From positions 1 to 64,000 of the forward strand of contig CAJKAR010000018.1 in NCBI GenBank assembly GCA_905197955.1: a stretch of DNA of 64,000 nucleotides, given 5' to 3'. Numbering within the stretch: position 1 is the first letter of the stretch; each line of letters opens with the position of its first letter. Under the pieces are notes generated by a model. The model was not told where the DNA came from, made no database searches, and worked only from the letters and a program-made list of their open reading frames with translations. Below are positions 35,543 through 44,280 of the stretch, piece by piece. Both the position numbers and the translations under genes were made by a program. This DNA is from an uncultured Lentisphaeria bacterium (lineage in GTDB: Bacteria; Verrucomicrobiota; Lentisphaeria; Victivallales; UBA1829).

Positions 35543-36574
35543 TCACCATTTCACGACCTCCGGTTTCAAAATCACCTCTTCCGGAACAAACGACGAATCC
35601 GTCAGAAGCCGGTACAGGTTTTCCGCACACAATTCCGCAGTCCGCAGAGGGGAAAGGACCACCTCCGCCTCCGGTCGATGCTTCACGCCGTAAAGAGCAA
35701 ACGGAGTGTCATCCGTCACAAAGACACAGCGCTCCGCGGCATCCGCGGGCAGAAGGGAAAGAGCCCGGTCGCCCACGGCGGTCTCGGTTCCGAACGAAAA
35801 GAGACCGTCAACGGAATGCTTCTCGAACAGGGCGCAGATTTTTTTCGTGATATCCTCCGAGGTATTGATCCGGAGTTTTCTGTCGCAGAGGATCCCCCGC
35901 GCGGCGAATTCATCGGACCAGCCCCGGTAGACCTCCCGGCGGACACCGCTGCTCTCGTAGCCAGAAAAAATCACATTCCGACAGCCGGCATCCAGAAAAT
36001 AAGCCGCAAGAAGCCGTCCCGCAAGCACATAGTCCAGCGTGATATTGCAGGGGTGCCCGCCGACTACATCGCCGATCGTATAGACGGGCACTTCGCGGCG
36101 GAGCTTCTTAAGAACGGAAAGAACGGAACGGGATGGACGAATCCAGATGATGCCATCCGGTTTGCTGACCGTCAGCTCGGAAACCATGTCGTCGCCAACC
36201 ACATTCACGATCTGCACCTTGACCGGAAGCGAAGCAAAAACATGGAATATCCCGTTCAGGAGCTTCATCGTGAAACCGTCGATGGAAGAATATTTCGCCG
36301 TGTCGATCAGAATGATGATCTTATAGGACTTCAACAGGGAAAAGGAGTCGTTGCGCCGGTTGGTCGCCCGGATGAACATACCGCGTCCCGGACGGTTGTA
36401 GATGTAGCCGTCATTCACCAGATCCCGCAGAGCGTTCCGGACGGTGGTCCGGCTCACATGAAACCGGGCGGAAAGCTCGCGCTCCGATGAGATCCGGACC
36501 TCGCTGTCCCTGTGTTCAAACACCATGTCAATGATGTACTTCCGTATATGCATGTAAGACGGAACATTCGCCAT
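35543..36574 (-). CDS. GntR/LacI-hybrid transcriptional regulator
   Basis: 343 residues. The N-terminal 70 residues are a GntR winged helix (ISSERELSARFHVSRTTVRNALRDLVNDGYIYNRPGRGMFI). The rest is a LacI-type periplasmic-binding-like sensor (DGIIWIRPS, AGRLLAAYFLDAGCRNVIFSGY, VDGLFSFGTETAVGDRAL, CVFVTDDTPFALYG). This arrangement is that of AraR-type sugar repressors. Unlike the other two GntR hybrids in the window it has no pseudopilin behind it. It is divergent from the next regulator, and the 259-base gap between them probably serves both. GGAAGGGG precedes the ATG. Confidence 0.9.
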   Translation of the reverse strand: MANVPSYMHIRKYIIDMVFEHRDSEVRISSERELSARFHVSRTTVRNALRDLVNDGYIYNRPGRGMFIRATNRRNDSFSLLKSYKIIILIDTAKYSSIDGFTMKLLNGIFHVFASLPVKVQIVNVVGDDMVSELTVSKPDGIIWIRPSRSVLSVLKKLRREVPVYTIGDVVGGHPCNITLDYVLAGRLLAAYFLDAGCRNVIFSGYESSGVRREVYRGWSDEFAARGILCDRKLRINTSEDITKKICALFEKHSVDGLFSFGTETAVGDRALSLLPADAAERCVFVTDDTPFALYGVKHRPEAEVVLSPLRTAELCAENLYRLLTDSSFVPEEVILKPEVVKW

Positions 36575-36771
36575 TCAAAAAACCCCTTCCGGTAACTTCA
36601 AAAAAAAACAAGATAATTTAAAACAAAATTGGAAAAATACAAGAAAACCTATCGGAAATATTTGAAACAGCCCTCTTCCGCCGTTCTCTTTTCCTTAAAT
36701 AAAAAGAGAAAATACCAGCGGTTTTCTGCAAGAAAAAACGCTTTTTTCGTCATTTCGTATCTTTCCCCCTC

Positions 36772-36800
36772 TTGACATCTACTACATTTTTTGATATAAT
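36772..36800 (+). promoter_or_regulatory. Consensus promoter of the locus A regulator
   Basis: TTGACA, exactly 17 bases, TATAAT: a full consensus sigma70 promoter. The -35 region lies in CCCTCTTGACATCT, a 14-base word repeated at the LacI promoter near 63760. The rest of the 36575-36833 gap is AT-rich and holds no gene. Confidence 0.85.
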
Positions 36801-36815
36801 ATATAGTGTAATAGA
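36778..36815. promoter_or_regulatory. Candidate operator flanking the -10 box
   Basis: TCTACTACA (36778-36786) and TGTAATAGA (36807-36815) form an inverted repeat with eight of nine positions paired, placed symmetrically around the -10 box. A dimer bound there would close the promoter, which suggests autoregulation by the GntR protein (inference). Confidence 0.5.
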
Positions 36816-36833
36816 CAAAAAAAGGAAAAGACC

Positions 36834-37952
36834 GTGGTTTCTCAGAAAATCAAAACCAAAGGACGCGATCCGGTAAAACGGGAGGAAATCCTCTCTTATA
36901 TCCGGGAGCGGGTTCATCGCGGCATCTGGAGACCTGGGGACAAACTGCCGCCGCGCACCTGGTTCGAACAGCAGTTCGACGCCGCGCCTTTAACCGTGCA
37001 GCGCACGTTCCAGATCCTGATCGACGACAAAGTCCTGTGCTCTGAAAAACGGATCGGCACACGGGTCAGTCTCCGGCAGCCGCATCTCTCCAGATACGGA
37101 GTCATCCTGTACGGTACGCGAAAACTGGAAAGCATGTTTTCTCAGGTTTTCATCAAGGCTCTTGAACAAGTGGCGGAGAAGGAGGAGATTGACATCGACT
37201 GTTTCTTTGTCCTCGGTCTCACCAAAGACGCCGAGGATTACCGCAGACTCCTCTATGGAATCGAAAACGGTCTTTTTGCCGGACTCTTTTTTGCAACCAT
37301 TCCCAATTCTCTGGCAAACACGCCGGCCGTCTGCAACGATCTGCCGAAAATCGCGATCGGTCATCCATCCCGTGAGTTTCCGGAACTGCCGACGATCAAT
37401 CTGGATACGGAAGGAGTCGTCACGGAAGTCCTCCGATATTTCTCCAAATGCGGATGCCGAAGAATCGCCGCCATTCTTTCCGGAGAAAATTCGCATCTGG
37501 AAAACTGTGTTTCTTTTCAGAAAAAAGCGGCGGAATTCGGACTGGATGCTCCGGCGGGTTATGTTCTGGAGCTCAGTGCGGTTTCGCCGTTTCAGGTCAG
37601 ACCGCTGACGCATCTGCTCTTCTCGCCGGACAACAGCCAGCCGCCGGAAGGACTCTATGTCGGCGACGATAACTTTCTGCCGCATGTGATCGATATTCTC
37701 CGCGAACGCTTCGGCGACGATGCGGAACAGAAAGTCAAAATTGTTTCACAAGTCAACTTTCCGCGAATCTCTGAATATGACTTTCCCGTCAAATTCTTCG
37801 GTTTCGATCTCGCGGACCTGTTTCTCCGGTGCATCAAGACCATGCGGGAACTCCGGAAAAACGCGCAGCCGACTCCCGCCTTGCTCTTCGAACCAATGGA
37901 AGACTCCGCTACTATGGATTCCCATACAACAAAGAAAGAAGGAACAAGATGA
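36834..37952 (+). CDS. GntR/LacI-hybrid regulator of locus A
   Basis: 372 residues from a GTG behind AAAGGAAAAG. The GntR winged helix covers about residues 8-75 (EEILSYIRERVHRGIWRPGDKLPPRTWFEQQFDAAPLTVQRTFQILIDDKVL). The second part is a LacI-type ligand domain (YGVILYGTRKLESMFSQVFIKALEQ, EVLRYFSKCGCRRIAAILSGENSHLENCVSF, PPEGLYVGDDNFLPHVIDIL). It should sense a sugar or oligosaccharide in the cytosol and control the following genes. Its stop TGA is shared with the ATG of the pseudopilin, so regulator and pseudopilin are translationally coupled. The same arrangement recurs at 52954. Confidence 0.9.
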   Translation: MVSQKIKTKGRDPVKREEILSYIRERVHRGIWRPGDKLPPRTWFEQQFDAAPLTVQRTFQILIDDKVLCSEKRIGTRVSLRQPHLSRYGVILYGTRKLESMFSQVFIKALEQVAEKEEIDIDCFFVLGLTKDAEDYRRLLYGIENGLFAGLFFATIPNSLANTPAVCNDLPKIAIGHPSREFPELPTINLDTEGVVTEVLRYFSKCGCRRIAAILSGENSHLENCVSFQKKAAEFGLDAPAGYVLELSAVSPFQVRPLTHLLFSPDNSQPPEGLYVGDDNFLPHVIDILRERFGDDAEQKVKIVSQVNFPRISEYDFPVKFFGFDLADLFLRCIKTMRELRKNAQPTPALLFEPMEDSATMDSHTTKKEGTR

Positions 37953-38752
37953 AGAAGATTTTCACACTGATAGAGCTCCTCGTCGTAATCGCCATCATCG
38001 CCATCCTGGCGGCGCTTCTGCTTCCGGCGCTGCGGAAAGCCAGGGAAAAAGGAGAAGTCGCATCCTGTATGAGTAATCTGCGTCAGATGGGACAGGTCAT
38101 ACAGTCTTACGCCGGAGACAACAACGACTCCATGCCGATGTGTAAAAATGTGACCCAGCTCTGGTATCGTCCGAGTTTCGAAGGCTTTCTCTATCAGGAA
38201 GACGCCTCCGACAAATATCTGGCAACCTATGTCCCCGCCAGAAGCGACCTTCTTTACTGTCCCTCTCTGAAAGACACTCTGAAAACTCAGACGAAAACCC
38301 AGTATATGGGATATATCATTCTGGGGATCTCCAGCTTCTATCCTCTCGACGGAACTGGCAACTCCACCGGAGACGCCCATTATCTGACAGACTGGGCAAA
38401 CTCCTACGGCAGATATTCTCTGAGCCGTCTTGCAACCAGTTCAATGCCCTATTCCAATGAAAACAATTCCGCCCCCAGGGCTTTTTCCAAACGGATTCTG
38501 GCTTCCGATCTGCTTTACCGCCCCAAAGACTCCGCCTATTTCGGACCCAATTTCGGACAAATTCCGGAACGAGGCGGCGCCCATTCCTGGCAGGGAGGCG
38601 GAAGCGTTTTTTCCGACGGCCATGTCGAATACCGGAACAATGGCCTGGGACGAGTCCCCGTCTCCTACGAGGAATACAGCTACATGAGCGCAAACAAATC
38701 CTTCTATGCCGGACACTGGGCTCAACGCCCCTATGTTGCTCTGGCGAAGTAA
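37949..38752 (+). CDS. DUF1559-type pseudopilin of locus A
   Basis: 267 residues. The N-terminus is a type IV prepilin-like methylation segment, FTLIELLVVIAIIAILAALL, with Glu at position 5 after Phe. The residue before Phe is Ile (MKKI-F) instead of the usual Gly. The rest is a globular domain ending in GAHSWQGGGSVFSDGHVEY, the DUF1559 H-x-G-DGH signature. Such proteins are carried by type II secretion or type IV pilus machinery, and PVC genomes have many copies with unknown targets. The ATG overlaps the regulator TGA, and the large exoprotein gene follows after 20 bases. Confidence 0.9.
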   Translation: MKKIFTLIELLVVIAIIAILAALLLPALRKAREKGEVASCMSNLRQMGQVIQSYAGDNNDSMPMCKNVTQLWYRPSFEGFLYQEDASDKYLATYVPARSDLLYCPSLKDTLKTQTKTQYMGYIILGISSFYPLDGTGNSTGDAHYLTDWANSYGRYSLSRLATSSMPYSNENNSAPRAFSKRILASDLLYRPKDSAYFGPNFGQIPERGGAHSWQGGGSVFSDGHVEYRNNGLGRVPVSYEEYSYMSANKSFYAGHWAQRPYVALAK

Positions 38753-38772
38753 TCACGTAAGGAATATCACCG

Positions 38773-41700
38773 ATGAACAAACACCTTCTTCTCTTTTCCC
38801 TCTCCCTTTTGTGCGCAGGCGCTCTGCATGCGGAGGAACCGTTCCAGAACCTGTTTCTCCAATGGCTCCGCTCCGGAAAAATCAATACGGCCAAAAGCGG
38901 AGAATCTCCCGCCATGTTCCAGCCGCAGGACCGCGACGGAAGATGGCGCAACACCTTCTGCACCGGAGTTCCCATTCCCTACTATGAAACCTGGCGGACA
39001 AAACCCGTTCCATCCGATGCGCCGCAAACGTTGACCGTTCAATTCAACGGCACCGTCAATCCGGGAACCATCCTCGCATTTGCCGCCGATACGACCGATA
39101 CGCTCTTCACCATCGAAGGCTTTTCCGCTCCGCCTGCCGGCATCATCACGCTTCCCGTCGGCAGGGAGATCGGATCCCTGACGCTCAAAAGCACAAAACT
39201 CGAACCCGTCCTCATCAACAACTGGGGCAGCAGGAAAGAGCTGACCACTCCGCTGAAAGCCTATCAGTTCTCCCTGCATGGACTCTATGCCATGGTGGAA
39301 CAGCGGGTCAATATTGCTCCGTTTGCCCGTCCGCAGGTCTCCGGAATCTCCCTCCAGAAGCAGGCAGATGCTCCGAGAATTTCCGCAGCGGGACTCAACG
39401 ACAACTCCACCTGGCATTTCTGGCGCAGCGAAAAACTTTCCTCCGGTCAGACCGCCCGTGCCGAACTGCTTTTTCCCTCTCCCGCAACCGTCCGGGAAAC
39501 CGTTCTCTATTTCGCAGGGCGAGCTTACGACCTGATTCCTAAAGCCGTGAAAGTCTCGGCGGAAACGGAGAACGGATCTCTGGAAATCGGAACCCTCGAA
39601 GGACTTAAAAAGGAACAGTTCAAAGGAAAATTCTTCTACCGGCTCCGCAATCCGCAGCCGGATGCCAAAATCAGAAAGCTGATTTTTGAGTTCACTCCGC
39701 AGAAAGATGTTGCCGCAGTCAGCGAGATTCTCGTTCTTGCCGCCCCCGGCGACAATCCCGGATTGAAACTCCATGCCGACAAGCCCTATTCAAAAGAGTT
39801 TTCCATTCCCCGGAACGGCGGGACCTTCGCTTCGGCAGTCCTTGTCAGCCGGACCGGTGAACGGGTCCGCAACCTTGCGCCGGGAAGAGCCGACGGGGAT
39901 AAATTCATCTTCTCCTGGGACGGCCTCGATGAATCCGGTCTTGTCGTCCCGGAAGGCACCTATCAGCTGAAAGGCGCCACGCGCGGAAATCTCCGGGCAG
40001 AATACAACAGCACCCCCTACATGCCCAATCCGATTCCATGGGTCACGCCCGATCGAAAAGGCGGATGGCTCTCGGATCACGTTCCGGCAAGCACAATCGA
40101 ATTCGCCGGAGGAGCTCTCTGGATCGGAGCGCCATTCGCGGAAAGCGGCGACACCATCATGCAGCTGACTCAGGAAGGGAAAAAACTCTGGGGAGTCCGC
40201 TGGCTGAACCTTTCAGGAGCCTGGACCATCCGGGAACAGGGCGGCAAAATCTATGTTGCCTCAGGCGGCGGATGGCTCGGAAACAAACTGTTCGTCACGG
40301 AACTGGACCCCGCTGCCAAGGACTTCAAACAGCTCCTGAAAATCGAGGTCCCGAAAGAAATGGCTCAGAAAAAAGACTGGAAAAGCCGCTCCTTCAACGG
40401 ATTCGCAGTCAATGAGAACACGCTTTACCTCTCCTACTCCAAACTCAACCGGATTGATGTGTATGGAAAAGACGGGAAAAAGATCCGCACCATCGCCCTC
40501 CCCGCTCCCGGAGCCATGCGTTTCCATAACGGGGAACTGTATCTGATCTCCGGCAATAAGCTTCTCCAATACGATCCGGCAGCCGGAACCAGGAAAGAGA
40601 TCATCTCCAAAGGACTGGTCAAGCCGGGCGATTTCTCCTTCCACAACGGAAAAATCCTTGTCGCCGACACGGGAGCCAATCAGGTCAAACTCTTTTCCAT
40701 GAAAGGAAAACTCCTGAAAACAATCGGCAAAGGGACTCCGCGCAAAGCCGGAAAGTTCGATCCGCTGGTTCTGGACTCCCCGATCGCGGTCGCGGCGGAC
40801 TCCCGCGGGCAAATCTGGATCGCCGAATTCTCGACCCTTCCGAAACGCATCAGCGTCTGGAGTCAGGAAGGAAAGTTCCTGCGCGACTATCTCGGCCCCG
40901 CACGCTACGAGGCGGGAAGCTGGATGGATCCCGACGACATCAACACCTACTACGCCGAAGGCATGATCTTCAAACGGATTCGCGGCGAATGGAAACTCGA
41001 TTCCGTATATCTGGATACGACACCTGCGTTTGTCCGGGTGTTTCTGGAAAAGACCATGATCCCGGAACGTCCGCTGAAACTGAACGGGAACACGTTCCTG
41101 GCCAATGACCGTCACTGGTCGCAGCCGCTGATCTGGTACGGGGTTCTGGAACAGGATCACATTCTCAAACCGCATATGGCTCTCGGCACCTACGAAAAAA
41201 TCATCGGGCTCTTCCGGGAACGGCCCGAAAACTATTCCGGCAATCCGAAGGACTACACCTTCCTCTGGGTCAACCGCAACAACGACGGCAACATGCAGTG
41301 GAATGAGATCCAGTTTCTGAAACGTCCGTTTGCCCGCCTCCAGTGGTGCGAACGGATGGGACGGGATCTCACGCTCTACTGGCAGAGCGGAAACGAAATC
41401 AAAAAACTCCAGAGGAAACCCGGAAGCGGACTGCCGGACTACGATCTTGCCAAAGCCGAAACACTCCGGACCCTCGCCCCCGGCGAATACCTCTACGCGA
41501 TGGCGCCGCTGACCGACGGTCAGCTTCTCCTGAACATGAAGCCCCTGACCTGTATTTCCCAGACGACCGGCCGTACCCTCTGGACCTATCGCAATGCCTA
41601 TCCTTCGAACTCGCATGACAGTCCCCTGCCCGCGCCGGGTGAAATTCAGCACACCCTCAACGCGGAAGGAGAAGTTTCCGTTCCCAACTTCGGCAAAGTC

Positions 41701-42726
41701 TTCCTGCTGAACGGCAACAAGGGACTCCGCTATCTCTTCAGCGGCGACGGCATCTTCCTCGGCACCCTCTTCGCCGATCAGAGACTTGCCGAACCGCTCT
41801 CCATCTCCAACGTTCAGGAGGGAATGGATCTTTCGCACTACTCCCTGATGGATGAAGCCTTCTGCGGAACCTTCGAGCGCGGAGCCGATGGAAAAGTCTA
41901 CTTCTCCGGCGGCAAGAACCACCATTCGATCTATGAGATCAAAGGACTGGATTCCCTGAAACGTTTCTCGCAGGACATCCGCTTCTCCTCCGAAGAGCGG
42001 AAACAGGCGGAGGAATCGCGCATCCGCGAGATTCAGAAGAAAAAAGCCGCTCTTATTGAAACGCCCTCCGTCCTGCCCCGCATTCAGGGCAATGACTGGA
42101 AAAAGGTTCCGGAACAGAAGGTGTTCAGCAATGGAAAAGTCTTCTACACCTATCGTCTGGCTTACGACAACACCCATCTCCGCGGACAATTCCAAGTCTA
42201 CGATCCGACCCCCTTCCTCAACAACGGAGGCGACTGGAAAATGCTCTTCAAAACAGGCGACTCCATCAATCTGGAATTTGCTTCGGCAAACGGGAAAGCG
42301 CCCTCAATCGGCGATATCCGTCTGCTGATCGCCCCGCTCCGCGGCCAGGCGGTCGCCGTTGCCTACCGCTACAAACTGGAAGGGGATCACAGCAAAACTG
42401 CCTCGGAATTCTCCTCGCCCATCGGGAAAACAGTCGTGGACAAGGTGGAAATTCTCAAGAACGCGAAAATTCATGTGAAGCGCGGCGGGAACTACTACCA
42501 GGTCGATCTCTCCATTCCGCTGGCGGACCTTCCGCCGCTGGCAAAAGAGACGTTCTATTATGACGCGGGGGTCATCTTCTCCGACGCAAGCGGAAGCCGG
42601 AACAGTTTCAATCTGTTCCATCACAGCCCCCTGAAAGGCATCACGGCCGATGTCCCAAGCGAAATACGGCTCACGCCGAATTATATGAAAAAAATCACGA
42701 AACTCATGAAAGGCTCCACAAAATGA
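38773..42726 (+). CDS. Giant secreted beta-propeller protein with discoidin-like and CBM9-like domains
   Basis: 1317 residues with a signal peptide (LLLFSLSLLCAGALHAEE). Outline: a unique N-terminal part; a discoidin-like beta-sandwich (about 175-330); a FlgD-like Ig strand set (about 340-415, EFSIPRNGGTFASAVLVSRTG and FSWDGLDESGLVVPEGTYQL); NHL/beta-propeller repeats (about 430-1060); and a CBM9-like C-terminal domain (about 1100-1310). Inside the propeller is an EF-hand-like loop NRNNDGNMQWNE (834-845). No clear catalytic motif is seen, so it may bind or process a surface glycan. It is paralogous to the 1302-residue protein two genes downstream and overlaps the SGNH hydrolase gene by ATGA. 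Confidence 0.82.
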   Translation: MNKHLLLFSLSLLCAGALHAEEPFQNLFLQWLRSGKINTAKSGESPAMFQPQDRDGRWRNTFCTGVPIPYYETWRTKPVPSDAPQTLTVQFNGTVNPGTILAFAADTTDTLFTIEGFSAPPAGIITLPVGREIGSLTLKSTKLEPVLINNWGSRKELTTPLKAYQFSLHGLYAMVEQRVNIAPFARPQVSGISLQKQADAPRISAAGLNDNSTWHFWRSEKLSSGQTARAELLFPSPATVRETVLYFAGRAYDLIPKAVKVSAETENGSLEIGTLEGLKKEQFKGKFFYRLRNPQPDAKIRKLIFEFTPQKDVAAVSEILVLAAPGDNPGLKLHADKPYSKEFSIPRNGGTFASAVLVSRTGERVRNLAPGRADGDKFIFSWDGLDESGLVVPEGTYQLKGATRGNLRAEYNSTPYMPNPIPWVTPDRKGGWLSDHVPASTIEFAGGALWIGAPFAESGDTIMQLTQEGKKLWGVRWLNLSGAWTIREQGGKIYVASGGGWLGNKLFVTELDPAAKDFKQLLKIEVPKEMAQKKDWKSRSFNGFAVNENTLYLSYSKLNRIDVYGKDGKKIRTIALPAPGAMRFHNGELYLISGNKLLQYDPAAGTRKEIISKGLVKPGDFSFHNGKILVADTGANQVKLFSMKGKLLKTIGKGTPRKAGKFDPLVLDSPIAVAADSRGQIWIAEFSTLPKRISVWSQEGKFLRDYLGPARYEAGSWMDPDDINTYYAEGMIFKRIRGEWKLDSVYLDTTPAFVRVFLEKTMIPERPLKLNGNTFLANDRHWSQPLIWYGVLEQDHILKPHMALGTYEKIIGLFRERPENYSGNPKDYTFLWVNRNNDGNMQWNEIQFLKRPFARLQWCERMGRDLTLYWQSGNEIKKLQRKPGSGLPDYDLAKAETLRTLAPGEYLYAMAPLTDGQLLLNMKPLTCISQTTGRTLWTYRNAYPSNSHDSPLPAPGEIQHTLNAEGEVSVPNFGKVFLLNGNKGLRYLFSGDGIFLGTLFADQRLAEPLSISNVQEGMDLSHYSLMDEAFCGTFERGADGKVYFSGGKNHHSIYEIKGLDSLKRFSQDIRFSSEERKQAEESRIREIQKKKAALIETPSVLPRIQGNDWKKVPEQKVFSNGKVFYTYRLAYDNTHLRGQFQVYDPTPFLNNGGDWKMLFKTGDSINLEFASANGKAPSIGDIRLLIAPLRGQAVAVAYRYKLEGDHSKTASEFSSPIGKTVVDKVEILKNAKIHVKRGGNYYQVDLSIPLADLPPLAKETFYYDAGVIFSDASGSRNSFNLFHHSPLKGITADVPSEIRLTPNYMKKITKLMKGSTK

Positions 42727-44270
42727 AATTCTTTCTCTCAGCAATCACCGCGGCGGCGCTTCTGCTTCCGGCAAGTTCGTTCGCGGAACGGATTCTTGTC
42801 GTCGGAGACAGCATCACGGGACACTCCATGAACTTGAAGTTCGGGTATACGCATCAGGTACGCAAAGCGCTCAAGGAGTGCGGAGTCGGCGATGTTGAAT
42901 TCATTCCGCTCGGCGGAAGCGGTCAGTCGGTCACCTCCTGGCGAAACGTGATCCGGGACTCCCGGGCGAAAAACCAGAAGCTCGACATCCCCGGAATCTT
43001 CGTCAGAGAGGAGTTTGACAAGGGTGCCGATACCGTCATCATCTTTCTCGGCATGAACGACGCCCTTGCTCCGTACACCGATTTTTCCTCTCTCCAGCGC
43101 TGGAAAGAGGACTACCGGAAACTCGTCAGCGATCTGAAAGCCAGACTCAAATTCAAAAAACTCATCCTTGCCTCTCCCACCATGCTGACCGAAACGCCAT
43201 TTTCCTACAAAAACACCCTGATGGATGAAATGGCAAAAATCATCCGCGATCTGGCGAAGGAACTCGGTGCCGAATATCTCGATACCCGCGAAAGTTTTCA
43301 GCAATATCATGAAGCCATGCGGAAGCAGAATCCGAAACAGAACTTCATGCTGGATTACGTGCATCCGAACGAACGGGGCCACAACAGTCTGACGCACTCC
43401 TTTCTGAAGGCGATCGGCCGGAAAAATGTCTCCGATCACTACCTTCAGAAAACCATGCCCGCTGCCATGAAAGTTGCGCAGAAGCCCGGCATGAGCCTTT
43501 ATGTGCAGAACAGTCGTGTTCCGGGGGAATTCACAATCCGCGGCTCCCTCGCCGGGGGCGATTTCAAGGATCTCAAAGCTCAGCTTCCGGAAGGACTGAC
43601 CCTCAAAAAGATCGACGGTTCGGCAAACGATTTCACGCTCACGGTAACCGGAGAACCCCGACAGCTGAAAAACACGGTCACGGTCACCGCCGGCTCCGTG
43701 AAACAGACCCTCGCGCTGAACGCGCCCTTCCTGATCTCCACCGGCTACGACAGCGGACGCTGGTTCAAGCCGGCCGACTTCCAGAAAGAGAAAGCGGAAA
43801 CGCAGATCGACCGCGATGCAAAAGCCGGAAAGGATGTCACACAAAGCATCGTCAATGGAAAGAAAACGGAATGGCTGGTCTACTACCCGACCGCCGATGT
43901 CACCGGAGGGGACGACCCGAATGCAGTGGATTTTGCCTCCGTCACCAACGGCAAACCGTTTGAATCGGGATATCTTCTGCGCTATATCCATTCCCCGGAA
44001 GCAAGGAAAGTCAATCTGAGTGTCGGATCGAAAACTTTCGCAGGCCAGGAACAGGTCACGGTCTACCTCAACGGGAAAGAGGTGTACAGCGATGTCATCA
44101 CCTCGAAAAAAGGAAAACGCGATTCCGTTCCGGTGGAACTGAAAAAAGGCTGGAACACGCTGATTGCACGGGTCAGTCACGTCACCTGGCAGTGGGCGGC
44201 AAGCGTAGGACTCAAGAATGCAGACGGATCGGATGTCCCGGACCTCACCAGCTCCATCACAGGCAAATAA
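42723..44270 (+). CDS. Secreted SGNH/GDSL esterase-like hydrolase
   Basis: 515 residues with a signal peptide (AITAAALLLPASSFA). Block I is ILVVGDSITG with Ser30. Block III is FLGMNDAL, and block V is DYVHPNERGH, giving the Asp and His of the triad. The C-terminal half is beta-rich (VTVYLNGKEVYSDVIT, ELKKGWNTLIARVSHVTWQW) and resembles an accessory carbohydrate-binding sandwich. SGNH hydrolases beside glycan-degrading proteins commonly remove acetyl or other acyl groups from polysaccharides; the true substrate here is unknown. It lies between two paralogous giant exoproteins. Confidence 0.88.
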   Translation: MKFFLSAITAAALLLPASSFAERILVVGDSITGHSMNLKFGYTHQVRKALKECGVGDVEFIPLGGSGQSVTSWRNVIRDSRAKNQKLDIPGIFVREEFDKGADTVIIFLGMNDALAPYTDFSSLQRWKEDYRKLVSDLKARLKFKKLILASPTMLTETPFSYKNTLMDEMAKIIRDLAKELGAEYLDTRESFQQYHEAMRKQNPKQNFMLDYVHPNERGHNSLTHSFLKAIGRKNVSDHYLQKTMPAAMKVAQKPGMSLYVQNSRVPGEFTIRGSLAGGDFKDLKAQLPEGLTLKKIDGSANDFTLTVTGEPRQLKNTVTVTAGSVKQTLALNAPFLISTGYDSGRWFKPADFQKEKAETQIDRDAKAGKDVTQSIVNGKKTEWLVYYPTADVTGGDDPNAVDFASVTNGKPFESGYLLRYIHSPEARKVNLSVGSKTFAGQEQVTVYLNGKEVYSDVITSKKGKRDSVPVELKKGWNTLIARVSHVTWQWAASVGLKNADGSDVPDLTSSITGK

Positions 44271-44280
44271 GGAGCGGAAG

